From assembly GCA_035547915.1 (NCBI GenBank), contig DASZTS010000144.1, positions 62,001 through 126,000 on the forward strand: 64,000 nt of DNA. Reading direction: 5' to 3'. Numbering within the stretch: position 1 is the stretch's first letter; each line of letters begins with the position of its first letter. The stretch is from DASSFG01 sp035547915 (GTDB taxonomy: Bacteria > Planctomycetota > Planctomycetia > Pirellulales > JAICIG01). A program made the position numbers and the translations under genes. A model generated the notes under the pieces. It saw only the letters and a list, made by a program, of their open reading frames with translations. It was not told where the DNA came from and made no database searches. This document shows, in pieces, positions 7,997-16,123 of this stretch.

Positions 7997-9385
7997 TCAT
8001 AGGGCCCGCGCCATCGACTTGGCGAAGAGCTTGGCCGTCGCGGCGTTGGGAAAGGCCTGGATGATGAATTGCGTCGTGGGCTGTTTCGAGAGCACCTCGT
8101 TCCGCCAATCGGCGATGGCCTTGGGCGACGTCGTGATCATGTAGGCCCGCCGAACGCCGGTCTTCACCGCCACCACGTAGTGCGTCTGGTTCTCGATCGG
8201 GTCTTCGTACGGCAGCTTTTGCAGGTGCTGCAAGATCTGCGTGTCGAACTTCGTCGTGTCCTCGGGGAAGAACTTCTTGAACTGCTCGACGTTCTGTTGC
8301 TCGGTGAACTTTTCGAGCGGACCGCGGCCGCTTATCTCGCGGAGGTAGGAGTAGAACTTTTCTTTGCGGCGCTCGGCCAGGAAGTGCGTCAGCGCCCAGG
8401 ACGTCGCGTAGCCGGTCGACGTCAGGGCCTCGGCCGAGGTCGTCGGTCCCACCATGTCGTTGCGGCCGGGGCCCTGCTTGAGATAGTTCTGGAGCGATCT
8501 CATCCGCAGATCGTTGGGCTTGCCCACGCCCTTCCAGCGGGCGCCCTTGCTCGTCGTCGGCGCGAAGTATTCCGGCAACCCTTCGCTGATCCACATCGGC
8601 CAGTCCGAGAGCCGTTGTTGCACGCCGATGTTGTGCAAGATCTGGTGCACGCCCTCGTGGGCGATCGTCGAAATCGCTTGTTTCACGGCCAGATCGGGGG
8701 CGACGTCGAGCAGCTTCGACTGCTCGTACATCACGACGTAGTTGGTCACGCCGTTGTAATAGGCCACGACTCCGTCGGGCATCGGGTGGAACTCGTCGAA
8801 CTCGTCCTGCGTGCGGAACAGGATCAACACGAGCGGCGTCTCGGGTTCGTGGACGGGAATCTTCTGCCGCCGGCAATAACTGACGAGCGATGGGTACATC
8901 GACTCCAAGATGGCGCTCGTGCCCTTGCAGAACATCTCGCTGGAGTTGTAGATGTAGACGTAGTTCTTGGTGGTGCGGGTCTTGAAGCCGGCGAACGTCT
9001 TGTCGACCAGCTTCTTGGCCATATCTTGCATCGAGATCGGCTCGAATTTGCGGTCGGTCGGCGTGGCCTCGAGGGTCGGCAGCATGCGCAAGCGTCCGTC
9101 GGGCAGCATGACCACGAGCTGGTCGGCCACCTCGACCAAGGTCTTGGCGACGACCAACTCTTCGTCGGGGGATTTGATGAGCACGAGCCGTCCGCCGCCC
9201 GGCTTGGGCGTGCCCTCGGGCGTCTTCAAGCCGAAGTCGGCCGGGTCGGCCTTCGGTGCCGGCCGAGTCGCGGGCTCGTCGTCTTCTTTCTTCTTCTCTT
9301 GGCCGAACAGGAGATTCGCCGGGAGCAGAAGTCCCAGTAAGCAAGCAAATAGAAACGGGCTGCACCGCCTGATGAGTCGTTCCAT
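7997..9385 (-). CDS. Secreted DUF1570-type putative zinc peptidase
   Basis: The 462-aa protein starts MERLIRRCSPFLFACLLGLL, a clear signal peptide, followed by a charged KKKEDDE linker. The catalytic-like centre is TIAHEGVHQILHNIG, an HExxH-type zinc motif, followed by WISEGLPEYF with a second Glu, as in gluzincin-like families such as DUF1570. It probably acts outside the cytoplasmic membrane. Substrates are unknown. In-frame starts further upstream (to 9625) would hide the signal peptide and are rejected. Confidence 0.75.
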   Translation of the reverse strand: MERLIRRCSPFLFACLLGLLLPANLLFGQEKKKEDDEPATRPAPKADPADFGLKTPEGTPKPGGGRLVLIKSPDEELVVAKTLVEVADQLVVMLPDGRLRMLPTLEATPTDRKFEPISMQDMAKKLVDKTFAGFKTRTTKNYVYIYNSSEMFCKGTSAILESMYPSLVSYCRRQKIPVHEPETPLVLILFRTQDEFDEFHPMPDGVVAYYNGVTNYVVMYEQSKLLDVAPDLAVKQAISTIAHEGVHQILHNIGVQQRLSDWPMWISEGLPEYFAPTTSKGARWKGVGKPNDLRMRSLQNYLKQGPGRNDMVGPTTSAEALTSTGYATSWALTHFLAERRKEKFYSYLREISGRGPLEKFTEQQNVEQFKKFFPEDTTKFDTQILQHLQKLPYEDPIENQTHYVVAVKTGVRRAYMITTSPKAIADWRNEVLSKQPTTQFIIQAFPNAATAKLFAKSMARAL

Positions 9386-9634
9386 ATCTTTTCCCATAGC
9401 GCCGAAGGCCCGATGTGGCGTAGCTCCCATTATCGCCATGCGGGGCATGAGAACAATGGTCAGGTCGTCTTCGAAATGGATCGTTAAAATGAGACCGTCG
9501 GCTGGGTCGCTGCGCCACGTGCCCGATCGCCGTGTGCCCGATCGCCGTGTGGTAGTCCGCACGCTCCGAGGAAGGGCGAAATGGATTGTCGGAAATCGTC
9601 GGTTCCTACCGATCCGACGCAGCAAACGCAGACG

Positions 9635-10102
9635 TCATCGCCAAGCTGTTTCGGGATCGGTTCTGAAACGCTTCTTCACGTCGGGTCGGCTCAACCCGAT
9701 GAGCGCCCAGATTCCGAAGGGAATGCCGAGCACGAAACAAGGCGAGCAAACCGGAATGACGGAAAAGATGGCGGCCGTGTAGGCGAGGCCATAGCTCTTC
9801 GACCGGATCATCGCGATCGCGCCTAAGACGATCGCCAGATTCATCACCAGCCAGACCACCAACGAAGCAACGCTACCGAACATCTCGCCCGCTCCTTCCG
9901 GCGTGGACGTATCGATGTCGCGAATTCGCTCGAATTGCATGGGGAGCGATACGACGATGAGCAACACGAAGATCGACGCCAGGATCAAGAGGAAAATGGC
10001 CGGCACCAGTAAAGGATTCCCCGACGAGGCAGAATCGACTCGTGCATCCGGCGATGCGTAAGGATTTATATTCGGCGGCCCAGCAAAGGGGTTGTTGCTC
10101 AC
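9635..10102 (-). CDS. Small membrane protein with NPYASP head
   Basis: A 155-aa protein starting MSNNPFAGPPNINPYASPDA, followed by four hydrophobic helices and the tail LSRPDVKKRFRTDPE. The proline-rich NPYASP head is common in planctomycete small membrane proteins. The role is unknown. Confidence 0.6.
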   Translation of the reverse strand: MSNNPFAGPPNINPYASPDARVDSASSGNPLLVPAIFLLILASIFVLLIVVSLPMQFERIRDIDTSTPEGAGEMFGSVASLVVWLVMNLAIVLGAIAMIRSKSYGLAYTAAIFSVIPVCSPCFVLGIPFGIWALIGLSRPDVKKRFRTDPETAWR

Positions 10103-10237
10103 GTCGGCCTCGCACGTGGGAGAAGATGCGCATCGACGGTATGAGTTTGGACCAGACGGACGCCGTTGGCAATGGAGTGCGGCTGGGTGGCACGCCGTGA
10201 GGCGTACGCGGAGGGGGAACTGTGGCCGGGGAATGGG

Positions 10238-10420
10238 TTAATTCTCCGCAGTCATGAAGATGCCCCACGCCGCCCCAACCATCGCGCCGGCCAGCGTCCA
10301 GATGTAAATTGCTTCTGGAAACGGCGTTCGCATGGCCCGCGCTCCAAGTGCCGCCGCGAATGCGACAAAAAGGACCACCAGCAATAACCGCTTCAAGCTG
10401 AACTGAAACCGTTGGGTCAT
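10238..10420 (-). CDS. Tiny membrane protein with RFQFSLKRLLL start
   Basis: The 60-aa product begins MTQRFQFSLKRLLLVVLFVA and has two membrane helices. It belongs by motif to the RFQFSLK group. A start five codons earlier is possible. No function is known. Confidence 0.6.
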   Translation of the reverse strand: MTQRFQFSLKRLLLVVLFVAFAAALGARAMRTPFPEAIYIWTLAGAMVGAAWGIFMTAEN

Positions 10421-10473
10421 GGGCGGGAATGGCACAGGATAAGGAAACCAGCGGGCCGTCGGCCGTTTGCCCG

Positions 10474-10675
10474 CTATGGCTCTTGAAACGTCTTCTGTTC
10501 CACTTCGTCAGGAAACTTGATTTCCGTTGTCCGCCACTCACCGATTTTAACCCCGTTGCGAAGGCATACCTCTCTCTTCGGGTACATCAGGCCGGTGAGT
10601 TCCGCATAGTCGTCGTAACGCTCTTCAAAAAAGGTCGCCTATCTTGTGGGCTGCCTTGACCGGCGCAACTTCTCC
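10474..10675 (-). pseudogene. Frameshifted 3' gene fragment beside the IS1-type element
   Basis: A protein-like frame reads EERYDDYAELTGLMYPKREV and then LRNGVKIGEWRTTEIKFPDE, ending at a stop at 10474. A run of six T (minus strand, near 10627-10632) separates it from an upstream frame APVKAAHKIGDLF. Dropping one T joins them. No start codon is visible, and the transposon at 10697 lies directly upstream. This is probably a degraded gene; the family is not recognised. Confidence 0.35.
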
Positions 10676-10743
10676 TCGGTATCACACCCGACCGTCGGTG
10701 GTGGCTCAAAAGTGCGTGCCCGGTGAAAAGCCGGGTGGTGATC

Positions 10744-11346
10744 CTACTGCCGTGGCCTCTTTTTTTTTCGCTTCGGTCTGTCGCCCTTCATAGGCTTCGT
10801 CGGCGCGGGAAGGTCAAGTCCGGCGTTTATGTCTGCCGCCATCCATTTACCGACCATCGACTTTTCGATTTCCGGCAAGTCGTGGGCGTTCATCCCAGCT
10901 AATCTGGCGAACGCGCGACAGTTTTTGTCATGGCTGTAGAAATCTGTGACACCCATCGCGCGGACGGACGCCACAATCAGGCAATCGGCACGAAGAACCG
11001 ATCTGTCAGCTTTTGGCAGGCCACCTTGAGACTTCGCTTTCTCGACTTTGTATTTCGACCAAAGTTCCGCTGCGATTGACGACGCGCGTAGATCGAACGG
11101 AGCGACGATAAACTGTGTCGAGAACTCGACAGAGAATTGCCCCGTCTTGCCCTGGGGAACATGCACCAGCAGCTCCGATAACACGATGGCCGACAGGATA
11201 CATGCCGTTTGCTTCTCGGATATGTCATGCAAAAGCATCAGCGACCGCGTTTTCAATTCGTTGAAGTCTGGCGCGGGCGTGATGTGGTTCGATGGAGCCA
11301 CACCAGCGTAAATCAAGACCATCGAATCGAAGGATACGGCGCTCAC
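10744..11346 (-). CDS. PIN-domain protein (putative ribonuclease), transposon cargo
   Basis: Starting at GTG 11346, the 200-aa protein reads (M)SAVSFDSMVLIYAG, the first acidic motif of PIN nucleases. It continues with ILSAIVLSELLVHVP (conserved Glu) and DCLIVASVRAMGVTDFYSHD (conserved Asp residues), then CRAFARLAGM. The tail KGDRPKRKKKRPRQ is very basic and may bind RNA. The GTG overlaps the stop of the upstream gene (TAGTG), so translation is coupled. PIN proteins are often the toxin of a toxin-antitoxin pair or an RNA-processing enzyme; which applies here is not shown. The stop lies 20 bp from the transposon's left inverted repeat. Confidence 0.75.
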   Translation of the reverse strand: MSAVSFDSMVLIYAGVAPSNHITPAPDFNELKTRSLMLLHDISEKQTACILSAIVLSELLVHVPQGKTGQFSVEFSTQFIVAPFDLRASSIAAELWSKYKVEKAKSQGGLPKADRSVLRADCLIVASVRAMGVTDFYSHDKNCRAFARLAGMNAHDLPEIEKSMVGKWMAADINAGLDLPAPTKPMKGDRPKRKKKRPRQ

Positions 11347-12146
11347 TACCTCATGCCTCTGATGACTTTCTCCGGGTTCGGGACATCGTCCCATCCCGAT
11401 AGCCCGGCTTTTCGTAATCGCTCGATTGCCTCATTGGCCGCTCCCATCTTGGGCTGAGAGAAGTCAACGATCTTGAAGTCGTAGACGTACCACGTTCGGT
11501 GAATCCACACTGCTGGGCCAACGGCTGCAATTCTCTCGTATAGGTGCTGCCCAAGTCGTTGCACGAGATCCCGATTAGCAACGCCGCAATAGAGAAGATG
11601 CGTTCGCCCTGGGACTTGCAGGGCGCATCTCATTTCCGTCTTGCCGCCAACCCTTTTAATAGAGCCGATAACCGTCGCGTCGCCACGAACCAGCAGTTTT
11701 TTGGACACTCGCTCGTAGTCGTTACCCTCAACAACAAGCAACGGCGGCCCATCGGGATCGGAGACTACCTCAAGGCGGCAATGCACGGTTCGCGCTACCT
11801 CGGATAATCTTTCCAGCGGCTTCAAGACGGACACCAACGAGCCATCTTCCTCGACTTGGCCAGCGGCCGACGCGATGAGCGACCCGGCGCGGGTAAGATT
11901 CGCCATCGCTTCCTCTGGGGAATGCGATATGCAGGAATAGATGGCGGAGCCACCCCTTACGCGAACCAAGTTGATTGCCTTACCTGGGTCAACCTTCGCT
12001 GTAACGAATGGATCGCGACCGCTCGCAATATCCTGAACGGCAGACAAAGCGTCGTTTACAGCGCGGAGCGGCACCTGTTGCGGCGATATGCCTTCGGCAA
12101 CAAAGCGGACAGAAAATGTTGGTGTCGGCATTGTCTGTTTCGACAT
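11346..12146 (-). CDS. Unrecognised partner of the PIN gene, transposon cargo
   Basis: A 266-aa soluble protein beginning MSKQTMPTPTFSVRFVAEGI. Middle and late segments such as GSIKRVGGKTEMRCALQVPG and RTWYVYDFKIVDFSQPKMG suggest a beta-rich fold. No family is recognised. Its stop overlaps the start of the PIN gene, so the two are made together, and an antitoxin or RNA-binding partner is possible. That role is inferred only from coupling. Confidence 0.6.
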   Translation of the reverse strand: MSKQTMPTPTFSVRFVAEGISPQQVPLRAVNDALSAVQDIASGRDPFVTAKVDPGKAINLVRVRGGSAIYSCISHSPEEAMANLTRAGSLIASAAGQVEEDGSLVSVLKPLERLSEVARTVHCRLEVVSDPDGPPLLVVEGNDYERVSKKLLVRGDATVIGSIKRVGGKTEMRCALQVPGRTHLLYCGVANRDLVQRLGQHLYERIAAVGPAVWIHRTWYVYDFKIVDFSQPKMGAANEAIERLRKAGLSGWDDVPNPEKVIRGMR

Positions 12147-12214
12147 TGAGGGAACCTCCCGAGTTCAACCGTGTCTTGCGGTCATGAAGTCGTCGCGTGC
12201 CAGCCTGTTCTTTA

Positions 12215-12240
12215 GCCACCCTCTCCTTTCGGAGGGTGGC
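12215..12240. other. Perfect 9-bp hairpin in the cargo spacer
   Basis: GCCACCCTC and GAGGGTGGC flank an 8-nt loop. The hairpin lies next to the tRNA-like sequence, between the partner gene and the ribbon-helix-helix gene. It has no T-run on either strand, so it may be an RNA processing or stability element. Confidence 0.5.
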
Positions 12241-12314
12241 CCGCGCGTTGGTCGCGCAGCGGTCTTATAAGCCGCGTTAGGGGCCGGTTCGCGCCGGACG
12301 GGTTCGATTCCCCT
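12241..12314 (+). ncRNA. tRNA-like sequence inside the transposon
   Basis: A D-arm-like stem (GCGC/GCGC) is followed by an anticodon arm GCGGT-CTTATAA-GCCGC (anticodon position TAT). A long variable arm with CCGG/CCGG stem follows, then a T arm containing GGTTCGATTCCC (stem ACGGG/CCCCT with one mismatch). No pairing acceptor stem is visible, so it is not a normal tRNA gene. It may be a decayed class II tRNA or a tRNA mimic. On the other strand it forms the leader between cargo genes. Confidence 0.4.
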
Positions 12315-12490
12315 TAGGCTTTGATCTGCCGCTTGGCAGCCGCTAGGAGCGTCTTTCTCGCCCAGGTTGACGTTTTGCCACCTGCGGCGCGTTCCAGAAG
12401 CTCTAGCTCGGCGGGCGATACCCGAACTTGAAACTGGATTGTGCGCCGATCTTCTTCGGCCTTCGGTGGCCTTCCACGTTGAGTGTCCAT
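12314..12490 (-). CDS. Ribbon-helix-helix-like small protein, transposon cargo
   Basis: Starting at MDTQRGRPPKAEEDRRTIQF, the 58-aa protein has a basic head. A beta strand follows (TIQFQVRVSP), then two helices (AELELLERAAGG and TWARKTLLAAAKRQ), the pattern of Arc/CopG/MobC-like DNA-binding proteins. It may repress the cargo operon or the divergent transposase promoter. A longer frame to 12556 has unlikely residues. Confidence 0.6.
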   Translation of the reverse strand: MDTQRGRPPKAEEDRRTIQFQVRVSPAELELLERAAGGKTSTWARKTLLAAAKRQIKA

Positions 12491-12576
12491 GACAAAATTG
12501 TAACGACAAAAAAACCCGTCGCAAGTCCCTTGCCAGCTTCTTAAATGTCGATACAATAAATGGCGTGAAAAGAAAA

Positions 12577-12605
12577 CCCCGAAGCGACTGGTAATCGCTT
12601 CGGGG
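12577..12605. promoter_or_regulatory. Perfect 11-bp hairpin in the transposase leader
   Basis: CCCCGAAGCGA and TCGCTTCGGGG enclose a 7-nt loop, 79 bp before the transposase start. A second, weaker pairing (GGTCGC with GCGACC) lies between it and the gene. Such leaders can limit transposase expression by stopping read-in. No T-run follows the hairpin. Confidence 0.5.
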
Positions 12606-12683
12606 CAGACAATCCGGCTGGTCGCCAGACTGCTCTTGGTAAAGCCATTCTAGCGACCGGCCCTCACAGAGGGAAACGGCGCT

Positions 12684-13691
12684 ATGATGATAGCCTGCGC
12701 GCACACGTCGCGAAAACGAATGGGCAAGAACCGGAATGGCAGCCAGCGTTGGCGTTGCATATCGTGCGGCAAGACTTGGACTGAGGCGCAGCCTAAGCCG
12801 CTCGGCACGATGACCATTTCGGTTGACGACGCCAAGCTGGCACTTCGCATGTTGGCCGAAGGTTCGTCGCTCCGCTCGACCGCACGGATTACCGGACTTC
12901 AACGCAACACGGTTTGTAAGCTGTTGCTCCACTTCGGCGATGCCTGCCGCCGTTTTCTCGATCAGCGCATGCGTGGGCTCGTGCTCGATCATTTGCAGTT
13001 CGACGAGCAATGGACGTTCGTGCTTAAGAAGCAGGCGCGGCTGACGATCGAGCAGCGCGAGCGCTGCCACGACATTGGCGACATTTACCTTTGGACGTGC
13101 GTGGATCAAACGACGAAGCTGATGCCGTCGTTCGTGGTGGGCAAGCGGTCGGGCGATATGGCCCGACGCTTCATGTTGGATGTGGCAGGGCGGCTCGTTT
13201 GGCCGAAGCCGCACGAAAGCGACGATCACGCTTTCGCACACGGTTCGTTCCGCCGCATCGTGCAGATCAGCACGGACGCTTTCGCGGCTTATCCCGAGGC
13301 GGTTGACTTGGCGTTCGGCGCATACGTGCGCTGGGGCACGATAGTGAAGCAGTACCGAAATGCCAAGATCATTTATACGCCGAGCGAGATGATAGGCACC
13401 AAACGCACGCCACGACGGGGCATGACCAAGGCCGACAAGTGGACGATATGCACCAGCCACGTGGAGCGATTGAACGGCACGCAACGGTTGATGCTGAAGC
13501 GGCTGACGTACTGCTTCTCGAAGAAGCTTCGCAACCTGGAAGCGGCCTTCTCTGTCTTCGCCGCGTTCTACAACTTCTGTTGGAGAACCCGCAAGCCGGG
13601 CAAGCTTCGCCCCACGGCTGCCATGATGGCGGGGCTCACCGATCATACGTGGACCTTCGATGAGCTTTTCGCCGCCGTCCTGGGCGGCTGA
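12684..13691 (+). CDS. IS1-family transposase with zinc-finger N-terminus
   Basis: The 335-aa enzyme begins MMIACAHTSRKRMGKNRNGS with a short zinc-finger-like WRCISCGKTW. A helix-turn-helix follows (STARITGLQRNTVCKLLLHF), then the catalytic core: Asp in LQFDEQWTF, Asp in ISTDAFAAYPE, Glu in SHVERLNGTQR. This is the DDE arrangement of IS1-type enzymes in one uninterrupted frame, unlike classical IS1 with its frameshift. AGAGGGA lies upstream of the start. It is divergent from the cargo genes and should act on the 27-bp ends. Confidence 0.88.
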   Translation: MMIACAHTSRKRMGKNRNGSQRWRCISCGKTWTEAQPKPLGTMTISVDDAKLALRMLAEGSSLRSTARITGLQRNTVCKLLLHFGDACRRFLDQRMRGLVLDHLQFDEQWTFVLKKQARLTIEQRERCHDIGDIYLWTCVDQTTKLMPSFVVGKRSGDMARRFMLDVAGRLVWPKPHESDDHAFAHGSFRRIVQISTDAFAAYPEAVDLAFGAYVRWGTIVKQYRNAKIIYTPSEMIGTKRTPRRGMTKADKWTICTSHVERLNGTQRLMLKRLTYCFSKKLRNLEAAFSVFAAFYNFCWRTRKPGKLRPTAAMMAGLTDHTWTFDELFAAVLGG

Positions 13692-13909
13692 CACACTTCC
13701 TGATAATAAGTGTATCGAGAACGTGGCCTCTTGTACAGGTAAACCGCCGGGCACGCACTTTTGAGCCACCACCCGACCGTCTCCGCCCTGTCCCGCGCCG
13801 CCGGGCCCAGCTACAATTGCGACATGACCAACACGTGCGGCCGGGCCACGCATCACGGGCCTTCGCCGGGCTGTACGTTCCCGTGAGAAGCAGGGTCCCT
13901 CCCAACCTA

Positions 13910-14359
13910 GTGAGCAAGCGCGCCAAACGGGCGACCGGTCCGTCGTTGGACGAGGTCCGCCACTTAATTCGCGACAGAGGTCTACGCTGCACTCCCGCTC
14001 GGCTGGCGATCCTGCGCAAGCTCTTCGGCGCGGGTCGGCCGATGAGCCATGCACAGGTGGCCGACGATCTCGCGCCTCAGGGGTTCGATCGGGCGACGAT
14101 CTATCGCAATCTTGTCGAGCTGGCCGACGTCGGCCTGCTGCACCGCCTGGAGTTGGGCGACCACGTCTGGCGTTTCGAGCTGCGGCAGCCGGAAGATGCG
14201 GACGCCGATCACACCCACTTCCTGTGCGTCGACTGCGGCGACGTCTCGTGCGTCCCCGATCTCTCGCTCAAGACCGCCGTTTCTCTCGTCGGCCAGCGTG
14301 CCGCGCCCGGTCGCGTGACGGAAGTCCTCCTGAAAGGCCATTGCAATCGCTGCCAGTAG
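13910..14359 (+). CDS. Fur-family metal-dependent regulator
   Basis: The 149-aa protein starts at GTG 13910 and has the Fur fold. A winged helix comes first (IRDRGLRCTPARLAILRKLF; GFDRATIYRNLVELADVGLL). The metal and dimer domain follows, with DADHTHFLCVDCGDV and a C-terminal CNRC, giving two CxxC pairs for structural zinc. The subgroup (Fur, Zur or PerR) cannot be told; the DHTHFLC motif fits any. No ATG start is available. It lies just right of the IS1-type transposon, with its own short leader. Confidence 0.85.
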   Translation: MSKRAKRATGPSLDEVRHLIRDRGLRCTPARLAILRKLFGAGRPMSHAQVADDLAPQGFDRATIYRNLVELADVGLLHRLELGDHVWRFELRQPEDADADHTHFLCVDCGDVSCVPDLSLKTAVSLVGQRAAPGRVTEVLLKGHCNRCQ

Positions 14360-14501
14360 GAGCGGACTGGGTCTGGGTTATCGCGAGCTGGCAAACCTAC
14401 GCTTCCCCTCGATCATGTTGTTGTGAATGGCGAACGAGGCCAGAATGGCCGTCCAGCAAGACAATCGCCACACAACGCCGGATTCATAGATCCCCTGAAC
14501 C

Positions 14502-15401
14502 ATGACACCGAATTGCTTGGCCCACCGGTTGACCGCGGATGAGCTCGCCTTCTTCAACACCAACGGCTATCTGACCGTTACGGACGCGATCGAGCCGGCG
14601 ATGCTGGAACGCTTGCTCGCCGTGGCGGATCGCATCGACCGACGCGTGCGTACGGACGAAACTCGCGACAAGTTGCTCTCGATCCCCAATATCGTGCACG
14701 AAGATCCGGCGCTCGTCGAGCTGATCGATTGCCCGACCACTTTTCCGAAAGTGTGGGGAATCCTCGGCTGGAATATCTACTTGTACCATTCGCACGTCGA
14801 TCTGACGCCGCCCGCAAACGCCGCCGCGCTCAAATGGCGCGTCGCCTGGCACCAAGACAGCATGCGGGTTAACGATGAGATCGAATCGCAGCCACGGCCT
14901 CGGCTATCTCTCAAGATCGGCTACTTCCTCACCGATGTCAGCCGACCCGATCGAGGTAACACGCTCGTCGTGCCGGGCTCTCATTTGTATGACGAGATCG
15001 ACTGCCCGGCCGATGGCATATCGAACCCGGCGGGAGCGGAGCCGCTCTGCCTCAAGCCCGGCAGCGCGGTGCTGATCGATCGGCGCATCTGGCATTCACG
15101 CAGCCCGAATTTCTGGAGCCAGACCCGCAAGGTCGTCTGGTATGGATACGCGTACCGATGGCTGCGTCCGAAGGACGAAATGACGGTCAAGCACCTCTAT
15201 CCGCAGCTCGACCCCGTTCGCCGTCAGATCCTCGGCGACGGCCAATCGGCGAACGGCTGTTACGATCCGGCCGAGGACGACGTACCATTACGGTCGTGGC
15301 TGCGGGAGCATTCGCCGCACGAAGCCGACTGGTCGGCGACCGGGCGGTCCCAATCGCGGCCACCGGCGATGGTGCGCGGCAAGCACCTGGGGCGCCAGTG
15401 A
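14502..15401 (+). CDS. Phytanoyl-CoA dioxygenase (PhyH) family protein
   Basis: The 299-aa protein has the Fe(II)/2-oxoglutarate dioxygenase facial triad: H and D in VAWHQDSM and a distal H in DRRIWHSRSPN. The binding Arg is probably in the following SQTRKVVWYGYAYRW. It has the typical TADELAFFNTNGYLTV start and no signal peptide, so it is cytoplasmic. The substrate is unknown; planctomycetes have many such paralogs. It follows the Fur gene after 142 bp on the same strand. Confidence 0.85.
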   Translation: MTPNCLAHRLTADELAFFNTNGYLTVTDAIEPAMLERLLAVADRIDRRVRTDETRDKLLSIPNIVHEDPALVELIDCPTTFPKVWGILGWNIYLYHSHVDLTPPANAAALKWRVAWHQDSMRVNDEIESQPRPRLSLKIGYFLTDVSRPDRGNTLVVPGSHLYDEIDCPADGISNPAGAEPLCLKPGSAVLIDRRIWHSRSPNFWSQTRKVVWYGYAYRWLRPKDEMTVKHLYPQLDPVRRQILGDGQSANGCYDPAEDDVPLRSWLREHSPHEADWSATGRSQSRPPAMVRGKHLGRQ

Positions 15402-15444
15402 CCCTCCCGAATCCGACGCGTTGCAGTCCGGCGACATCTCGCTC

Positions 15445-15921
15445 ATGCAAGAACGGCCGCGAACCGAGCAGCTCGTGCTGAAGCCGAATGTGACCTGGTT
15501 CGTCATCGGCATCGTCTTCTTTGGCGGCGGTGGGGCACTGCTCATGCCGGAAAATAAGATCGTCGGCTGCCTGAGTGTTGCGTTCGGCCTCGTCTCGTTC
15601 GTCATCCTCATGTGGACCGTGTTCTCGCCTCGCAGCCGATTGCGCCTCACCGAGACGGGTTTCTCTTTCGGTACGATGAGCCGCGTCTCGGCCTTTCGCT
15701 GGTCGGATGTCGCCGAGTTCTTCCCTGTCTACTTTGGCAATCGGACGTGGGTCTGTTTTCGGTTTTCCCCAAGTTTTCGCGGGGAACGAGAGCTACGGCG
15801 CATCAATCAAGAATTCGGCGGCTTCGATCGCTTCCTGCCCTTCACTTACGGGATGCAAGCGGATGACCTGGTTCGGTTGATGGAGAGTTGGCGATCGAAG
15901 TATGCGGACCTCCGCGCATAA
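15445..15921 (+). CDS. Two-helix membrane protein with PH-like domain
   Basis: Starting at MQERPRTEQLVLKPNVTWFV, the 158-aa protein has two membrane helices. A soluble domain follows, SRLRLTETGFSFGTMSRVSA then FRWSDVAEFF, a pattern seen in bacterial PH-like (YcxB or STM3941-type) proteins. The role is unknown. The stop lies at the edge of the triple terminator array. Confidence 0.6.
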   Translation: MQERPRTEQLVLKPNVTWFVIGIVFFGGGGALLMPENKIVGCLSVAFGLVSFVILMWTVFSPRSRLRLTETGFSFGTMSRVSAFRWSDVAEFFPVYFGNRTWVCFRFSPSFRGERELRRINQEFGGFDRFLPFTYGMQADDLVRLMESWRSKYADLRA

Positions 15922-16092
15922 AAAAGCCCCGCCGTAGTTGCAGGGCTGTCGCGAGCTTAGGGCAAGACGATGCTATAGCGGCAGTTCAACATAAAAAGCC
16001 CTGCCGTAGTTGCAGGGCTGTCGCAAGCTTAGGGCAAGACGATGCTATAGCGGCAGTTCAGCATAAAAAAGCCCTGCTGTAGTTGCAGGGCT
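15921..16092 (-). terminator. Three tandem Rho-independent terminators
   Basis: A unit of about 72 bp is repeated 2.4 times. Each unit has the hairpin AGCCCTGC/GCAGGGCT (15925-15947, 15997-16019, 16070-16092; first arm of copy one AGCCCCGC). On the minus strand each hairpin is followed by five or six T. They lie just downstream of gnd and at the end of the convergent plus-strand gene. Confidence 0.8.
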
Positions 16093-16123
16093 GTCGCGAG
16101 CGCAAGGAAAACACCGCTCGGCG

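Larger units (their letters stand above)
10697..13773. mobile_element. IS1-type transposon carrying PIN-domain cargo
   Basis: The ends are perfect 27-bp inverted repeats, 10697-10723 and 13747-13773, starting GGTGGTGGCTCAAAAGTG. They are flanked by the 8-bp direct repeat CGACCGTC (10689-10696 and 13774-13781). An 8-9 bp duplication fits the IS1 family, and the element encodes an IS1-type transposase. At 3077 bp it is far longer than a plain IS1. The extra space holds three minus-strand passenger genes and a tRNA-like sequence. Intact ends and duplication suggest recent insertion. Confidence 0.9.

Noticed and set aside
8069..9340. 423-codon plus-strand frame opposite the DUF1570-type gene
   Set aside because: His/Val/Gln-rich shadow with no motif, while the minus-strand gene has a signal peptide and HExxH.
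12165..14054. Very long minus-strand open frame across the IS1-type transposase
   Set aside because: It is the antisense of the transposase and Fur genes, has no family motif and crosses the transposon end.
14378..14503. Small minus-strand gene between the Fur and PhyH genes
   Set aside because: The frame overlaps the PhyH start and has no ribosome site or family motif.
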